A stretch of 17,636 nucleotides of DNA from an uncultured bacterium (lineage in GTDB: Bacteria; Actinomycetota; Coriobacteriia; Coriobacteriales; Coriobacteriaceae): positions 1 to 17,636 of the forward strand of contig CAJMNP010000006.1 of assembly GCA_905214895.1 (NCBI GenBank), given 5' to 3'. Both the position numbers and the translations under genes were made by a program. Shown here in pieces: positions 13,814 to 17,636 of this stretch (the first letter of the stretch is position 1; each line of letters starts with the position of its first letter). Under the pieces are notes generated by a model. It was not told where the DNA came from and did not search any database. It saw nothing but the letters and a program-made list of their open reading frames with translations.

Positions 13814-14377
13814 TTAGAGAGCGGTCCAGTCAACGGCTTCGCGCCAACGCTCAACAAGACGTTCTAGGCGCCAGGCGGCATTGGCGGGGCTTGTCGAGGG
13901 CAGTACGATGGCGGGCAGCCCGGTGCGTTCTTGTAGATAGCGCTTGTAGAGCCGGCCAGCTGTACCACCGTTGCATATCACCTGCTCAATGGGAGCTGCG
14001 CCGGTAATGCGCTCGATATCTGCCGGTACAACGTTACGAATGCTCGCGTCACTCGAGCCCTTAATATCGCAGCTCTCGATCACATCCCACAGGGCTACGC
14101 CGCCGTCGAGGAGCATGAATCGCTTGGCGGCAATCGAGGCGTCGAGTGTCGCCGGCGTACCGTCCGCCAAAGGGTCGCCCTCGTTGGGCGGCACGGGCGC
14201 ACCGAGGCACGCGGCCATCACGCGCCAAAAGCGGTTCTGCGGATTGCCATAGTAGAAGGCATTGGCGCGCGAAAGCACCGAGGGAAACGACCCCAGCACC
14301 AAAACGCGCGAGCGCTGGTCGAACACGGGCTCAAACCCATGCTCAATATGTTGATAGCCCTCGTCGGACGCAGCCAT
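13814..14377 (-). CDS. DNA-deoxyinosine glycosylase (UDG superfamily family 6 type)
   Basis: 187 residues. The first motif, VLVLGSFPSVLSRANAFYYG followed by NPQNRFW (25-51), and the second, LPSTSPANA near residue 160, mark the hypoxanthine-DNA glycosylase branch of the uracil-DNA glycosylase superfamily. The enzyme removes hypoxanthine (deaminated adenine) from DNA and starts base-excision repair in the cytoplasm. Motif 1 replaces the GQDPY of classic uracil glycosylases. An asparagine in this block is thought to be catalytic in the family. The start ATG is 3 nt after the stop of the GH13 glycosidase gene, so it is probably translated by coupling. The pairing with a glycosidase has no obvious functional meaning. 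No terminator is seen at its 3' end, where it meets the plus-strand gene. Confidence 0.9.
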   Translation of the reverse strand: MAASDEGYQHIEHGFEPVFDQRSRVLVLGSFPSVLSRANAFYYGNPQNRFWRVMAACLGAPVPPNEGDPLADGTPATLDASIAAKRFMLLDGGVALWDVIESCDIKGSSDASIRNVVPADIERITGAAPIEQVICNGGTAGRLYKRYLQERTGLPAIVLPSTSPANAAWRLERLVERWREAVDWTAL

Positions 14378-14380
14378 GGC

Positions 14381-15757
14381 CTAGACCCTCAACAGATAGC
14401 GCACCTCGTAGGGCGCAAGCTCAAGGGAGCCCGCCAGCTCGACCGTGGGCACGCCGTCGGCAAGCAGGTCGACGAAGGAGCCGTTGAGCTCGCCGGCTCC
14501 AAAGGTATAGGGCTCGTTCACGGCATTGACCGCCACGAGCACCGTGGCGTCGTCGCAGGCGCGCTCGAATAGCAGCTGCTTGTTCTGAATCACCACGTTG
14601 CGATAGGCACCATAGTTGAGGGCACGGGCCGCCGCGTCGTCGGCCGAACGAAGGTGCGCGAGCTGCGTGATGAACGCCGTCAGCTCGTTGGGCGCAGGCT
14701 CATCGAGCGCAGGGCGCAGCGCCCAGTCGCCATCGGGGCCGCCCTTTTCGCCAGCAATTCCCCACTCGCTGCCATAGTAGACGCACGGGATGCCCGGCAT
14801 GCCAAAGAGCATGCCATAGGCGGGACGCAGGCACGACTTGTCGGTGAGGATGCTAGCCAGGCGCGGCACGTCGTGGTTGTCGACAAACGACAGCAGGTGT
14901 TTGCCACGGTAGATGCACCACGGATCGCCGCCAAACTGGCGATGCAGCGAATGGGCAATCTCGAACATGTTGACCGAGTTAAAGCTGGAGTACAGGCCCT
15001 TGTAGCACTCGTAGTTGGTGCAGGAATCGAGCATCTCGTCGTTGACGATCTGGTTGTAGTCGCCGTGGAGCGTCTCGCCGATCAGCACGAAGTCGGGCTT
15101 GAGCTCACGGGTAAAGGCGTGCAGGCGACGCATAAAGTCACGGTCGAGCATATAGGCGACGTCCAGGCGCAAACCGTCGACGCCAAAGACCTCGGCCCAG
15201 CGGTGCACGGACTCGAGCAGGTAATCGACCACAGCGGGATTTTGCAGGTTGAGCTTTACAAGCTCAAAATGGCCCTCCCAGCCCTCGTACCAAAAGCCGT
15301 CGCCATAGCAGGAGTCGCCGTCAAAGCTGATGTGGAACCAGTCCTTGTAGGGCGAGTCCCACTTACGCTCCTGCACATCGCGGAAGGCCCAAAAACCGCG
15401 GCCAACGTGGTTAAAGACGGCATCGAGCACCACGCGGATGCCATGGGCATGCAGCGTGTCGCATACGGCGGCAAAGTCGGCGTCCCCACCCAGGCGGCGG
15501 TCGATGTGGCGCAGGCTGCGTGTATCGTAGCCGTGGCTATCAGATTCGAGCGGCGGGTTGATGAGCACAGCGCCAACACCGAGTTTTTGCAGGTAGTCGG
15601 CCCATTGGGCGATCTTCATGATGGGCACATCGGGGTTTGGCGCGGCATTGACAGCCTGGGCGAGTTCATCCTCGGCAACGGGCGCGGCGTTTTCGCGTGG
15701 AGCTCCACAAAAGCCCAGCGGATAGATCTGATAGAACGTCGTCTCGTATGCCCACAT
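14381..15757 (-). CDS. Alpha-amylase family (GH13) glycosidase
   Basis: 458 residues with a GH13 TIM barrel and all four conserved regions. Region I is VVLDAVFNH (ends H117). Region II is GLRLDVAY with nucleophile D199. Region III is LIGETLHG with acid/base E228. Region IV is FVDNHDVPR with H295 and the transition-state stabiliser D296. SDSHGYDT near residue 74 is typical of maltogenic/neopullulanase-like members. There is no signal peptide, so it should act in the cytoplasm on imported maltodextrins or similar alpha-glucans. No N-terminal CBM34-type domain is present, because the barrel starts at residue 3 (AYETTFYQIYPLGF). The ATG at 15757 follows GGGAGG by 6 nt. An ATG 33 nt upstream has no such site. 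It is first in a two-gene unit with the DNA glycosylase. Substrate specificity is not resolved. Confidence 0.93.
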   Translation of the reverse strand: MWAYETTFYQIYPLGFCGAPRENAAPVAEDELAQAVNAAPNPDVPIMKIAQWADYLQKLGVGAVLINPPLESDSHGYDTRSLRHIDRRLGGDADFAAVCDTLHAHGIRVVLDAVFNHVGRGFWAFRDVQERKWDSPYKDWFHISFDGDSCYGDGFWYEGWEGHFELVKLNLQNPAVVDYLLESVHRWAEVFGVDGLRLDVAYMLDRDFMRRLHAFTRELKPDFVLIGETLHGDYNQIVNDEMLDSCTNYECYKGLYSSFNSVNMFEIAHSLHRQFGGDPWCIYRGKHLLSFVDNHDVPRLASILTDKSCLRPAYGMLFGMPGIPCVYYGSEWGIAGEKGGPDGDWALRPALDEPAPNELTAFITQLAHLRSADDAAARALNYGAYRNVVIQNKQLLFERACDDATVLVAVNAVNEPYTFGAGELNGSFVDLLADGVPTVELAGSLELAPYEVRYLLRV

Positions 15758-15792
15758 AGCAACCTCCCGGTAAGCGCAACACAACGACATCC

Positions 15793-15798
15793 ATTGTA
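15793..15798 (-). promoter_or_regulatory. Possible -10 element of the glycosidase gene
   Basis: TACAAT on the minus strand lies 35 nt before the chosen ATG. No good -35 is found at 16-18 nt. Weak evidence. Confidence 0.3.
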
Positions 15799-15828
15799 TG
15801 CCCAGCTTGTATCCTCTCCCCCAAAATA

Positions 15829-15895
15829 AGTTGCGGTGGAATAGTTCCTGCTTGGGCCTTCAGAGGCCTTAAACAGGAACTATTCCACCGCAACT
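15829..15895 (-). terminator. 67-nt near-perfect hairpin, likely terminator of the MFS gene
   Basis: The 22-nt arms (15829-15850 and 15874-15895) are perfectly complementary, and the interior GGCCT/AGGCC extends the stem to a TCAG loop. On the minus strand the structure begins 15 nt after the MFS stop and is followed by TATTTT, so intrinsic termination is plausible. The stem is far longer than a normal terminator. It may also be a dispersed palindromic element. Confidence 0.7.
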
Positions 15896-15910
15896 GATGA
15901 GGGGACGTGG

Positions 15911-17107
15911 TTAGGCGACGGGTTTGGCGCGGCGAATGGCCGGGAACATCACCGTGATAGCGAGGATGACGCCCACGACGGCAATCGCACCGCCCGCGTA
16001 GCCAATCCAAGCAATGCCGGGGCCCGAAACCACAGCGCCGCCGATCGCGGTGCCCGTGCCGATACCGAGGTTAAACAGGCCCGAGAAGATCGACATGGCG
16101 ACGGCCGACGAATCCGCCGGCGTGTACTTGATGAGCTCGGCCTGAAACGCCACGTTAAAGGCCGTGGCGCAGCAGCCCCACAGCGCGCAAACGCCAAGAA
16201 CCGCGACGAGCGACGACGCGACAGGACCCATAAGTAGCAGAGCCACCGGCACGCCGGAGAGCGTGATAGCCAAGAACGGGAAGCGGTGCCCGTCGAACAG
16301 GCGGCCAAACAGCCAGCTGCCCACCAGACCGGAGAAGCCAAACGCCGTCAGCGTCATGGTGATGGCGCCCGCGTCGACGTGTGCGACCTGCGCCAGGAAA
16401 GGCTCAATGTAGCTGTAGCTTGCGTAATAGCCGGTCGCCATAAAAACCGTGACCGCGTAAAGCGCGACCAGGAACGGGTTCTTGAGCAGCTCGGGCAGCT
16501 GTTTGACGGTAAAGCGCTCGCCCGCCGGCATGGCCGGGAACACCACGGCCTGGTACACCACCGCGGCAGCAGAGAAGGCACCGACCGCGGCAAACGTCAT
16601 GCGCCAGCCCACGGCCAGGCCAATGGCGCGACCGAGGGGCAGGCCAAAGATCTGCGCGATGGACGAGCCCGTAGCGATCATACTGATGGCGAGCGCGCCG
16701 TGACGAGTGTCGACCAGGCGCGAGGCCATAATCGAGGCGACCGACCAGAACACGGCATGTGCGCAAGCGACCACCAGGCGCGCGCAGACCAGGATGGGAT
16801 ACGTCGGCGCCACAGCGGACAGAAACTGGCCCAGCGAAAACACGGCCAGCACGCCCAGCAACATCCGCTTGAACTCAAAACGCGACGCGAACACCATGAG
16901 CGGCAGCGACAGCAGCATGACGCCCCAGGCATAGACCGAGATCATGATGCCGGCTTGAGACTCGGTAAGCGAGAACGACGCGGCAATATCAGTCAAAAGG
17001 CCGATGGGCATGAACTCCGACGTGTTGAATACGAACGCGCAGCAGGCGAGCCCGATAAGCGGGAGCCACTGCTTGAGTGAGATGCCATCTTGTCTTGCCT
17101 GAGCCAT
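15911..17107 (-). CDS. MFS transporter, SotB-like sugar efflux family (DHA1)
   Basis: 398-residue inner-membrane protein with about 12 hydrophobic segments. It closely follows E. coli SotB (YdeA) in order and wording. Examples are FNTSEFMPIGLLTDIA in TM1, GIMISVYAWGVMLLSLPLM in TM2, HAVFWSVAS in TM4, GLPLGRAIGLAVGWRMTF in TM5, ASYSYIEPFLAQ in TM7 and FSGLFNLGIGTG in TM11. SotB-type pumps export sugars or glycosides by proton exchange. The substrate here is inferred only from similarity and could be a drug or purine nucleoside instead. The ATG at 17107 has GAGAGG 8 nt upstream; an earlier in-frame start adds a non-hydrophobic unrelated stretch. It has its own strong promoter (17142-17171) and is followed by a long hairpin, so it is monocistronic. 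Confidence 0.92.
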   Translation of the reverse strand: MAQARQDGISLKQWLPLIGLACCAFVFNTSEFMPIGLLTDIAASFSLTESQAGIMISVYAWGVMLLSLPLMVFASRFEFKRMLLGVLAVFSLGQFLSAVAPTYPILVCARLVVACAHAVFWSVASIMASRLVDTRHGALAISMIATGSSIAQIFGLPLGRAIGLAVGWRMTFAAVGAFSAAAVVYQAVVFPAMPAGERFTVKQLPELLKNPFLVALYAVTVFMATGYYASYSYIEPFLAQVAHVDAGAITMTLTAFGFSGLVGSWLFGRLFDGHRFPFLAITLSGVPVALLLMGPVASSLVAVLGVCALWGCCATAFNVAFQAELIKYTPADSSAVAMSIFSGLFNLGIGTGTAIGGAVVSGPGIAWIGYAGGAIAVVGVILAITVMFPAIRRAKPVA

Positions 17108-17141
17108 GTAGAAACCTCTCCGATCGTCTTGAGCGGGGGCG

Positions 17142-17171
17142 ATTATAAAGCAGCGGCCCCGCATCTGTCAG
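17142..17171 (-). promoter_or_regulatory. Promoter of the SotB-like gene
   Basis: CTGACA (17166-17171), an 18-nt spacer and a perfect TATAAT (17142-17147) on the minus strand leave a leader of about 28 nt. The -35 element lies inside the palindrome at 17155-17187. Confidence 0.75.
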
Positions 17172-17187
17172 CAACAGATGCGGGGCC
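17155..17187 (-). terminator. 33-bp perfect palindrome after feoB, overlapping the next gene's promoter
   Basis: GGCCCCGCATCTGT (17155-17168) pairs perfectly with ACAGATGCGGGGCC (17174-17187) around a CAGCA loop. It starts 42 nt past the feoB stop and is the likely feoB terminator. The T run after it is poor (GCTGCTTTATAAT) and forms the -10 of the next gene. It could also be an operator for a dimeric regulator. Confidence 0.65.
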
Positions 17188-17229
17188 GAGATCAACTCGC
17201 TACACAGAGGTTACGTCATCAGTAAATGA

Positions 17230-17636
17230 CTAAGCCAACCCCAGCAATATGCCTGCCGAATGCACGACAAACGCCACAATCCAGGCGACCGTCACTTGGA
17301 ACGCGAACACGGCCACGGCGTAGCGCGCGCCCAGCTCACTCTTGACGGCACCGATGGACGCCACGCAGGGCGGGTACAGCAGCGTAAAGACTAGGAACAC
17401 GTAGGCGGTAAACGGCGAAAACATGGTTGACAGCGCCGCGGGCGACGTTGCGCCCAAAAGCACCGTGAGCGTCGAGATGACGCTCTCCTTGGCAATGAGT
17501 CCCGTGACGAGTGCCGTCGAGGCGCGCCAGTCGCCAAAGCCGAGCGGGGCCAACACCGGCGCGATGATGCTACCCAGACCGGCAAGCAGGCTTTGCGACT
17601 GGTCGGCGACCACGTTAAAGCGGATATCGAACGTCT
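17230..17636 (-). CDS. feoB: Ferrous iron transport protein B, C-terminal part
   Basis: The last 134 codons and the stop are visible; the 5' part lies beyond the right edge. FeoB is the inner-membrane Fe(II) transporter, with an N-terminal GTPase domain (not in view) and C-terminal gate helices. The visible part has PLGFGDWRASTALVTGLIAK, then ESVISTL, and the conserved FTLLYPPCVASIGAVKSELG, in which the PC pair is a hallmark of the second gate region. It ends with a final hydrophobic helix (FAFQVTVAWIVAFVVHSAG). About three or four membrane segments are present. The frame is open to the edge, so the gene is not broken within the window. Confidence 0.93.
   Translation of the reverse strand, partial: TFDIRFNVVADQSQSLLAGLGSIIAPVLAPLGFGDWRASTALVTGLIAKESVISTLTVLLGATSPAALSTMFSPFTAYVFLVFTLLYPPCVASIGAVKSELGARYAVAVFAFQVTVAWIVAFVVHSAGILLGLA

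Overview
The window looks like chromosomal DNA of a GC-rich actinobacterium, most likely class Coriobacteriia and probably Collinsella or a close relative. This placement is inferred from the sequence of RpoB and RpoC, the actinobacterial-type insertion in beta', the GC-ending codons and the gene set; no database was searched. All genes except one lie on the minus strand.

Read in the minus direction from the right edge, the window starts with the 3' end of feoB (ferrous iron transport). A SotB-like sugar-efflux MFS transporter follows, with a strong promoter overlapped by a 33-bp palindrome. Next come a GH13 alpha-amylase-family glycosidase and a family 6-type DNA-deoxyinosine glycosylase, 3 nt apart. 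A flavodoxin-like protein is encoded on the plus strand and converges on the glycosylase gene with a 1-nt gap. A class I/II aminotransferase follows.

The central block is the gene-expression cluster. rplJ-rplL has its own promoter, an L10-type autoregulatory leader and an attenuator, and a strong terminator after rplL. galU has its own terminator and sits where rpoB would normally follow rplL. rpoB-rpoC has its own promoter and is closed by a nested palindromic terminator. At the left edge is a truncated ECF sigma factor gene preceded by a SigW-like ECF promoter.

The most notable content is in the RNA polymerase itself. RpoC carries a roughly 170-residue C-terminal extension holding a helix-hairpin-helix domain. 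That domain aligns without gaps to the DNA-binding C-terminal domain of the alpha subunit, including equivalents of E. coli alpha R265, N268, G296 and K298. Several otherwise near-invariant active-centre elements are also altered: beta fork loop 2 (about 8 residues longer, TRERAG motif lost), beta switch 3, beta' switch 1 and the beta' bridge helix. Upstream of rpoB there is a tandem array of three 62-bp palindromic units, giving six alternating half-sites spaced 32/30/32/30/32 bp, about three DNA turns each.
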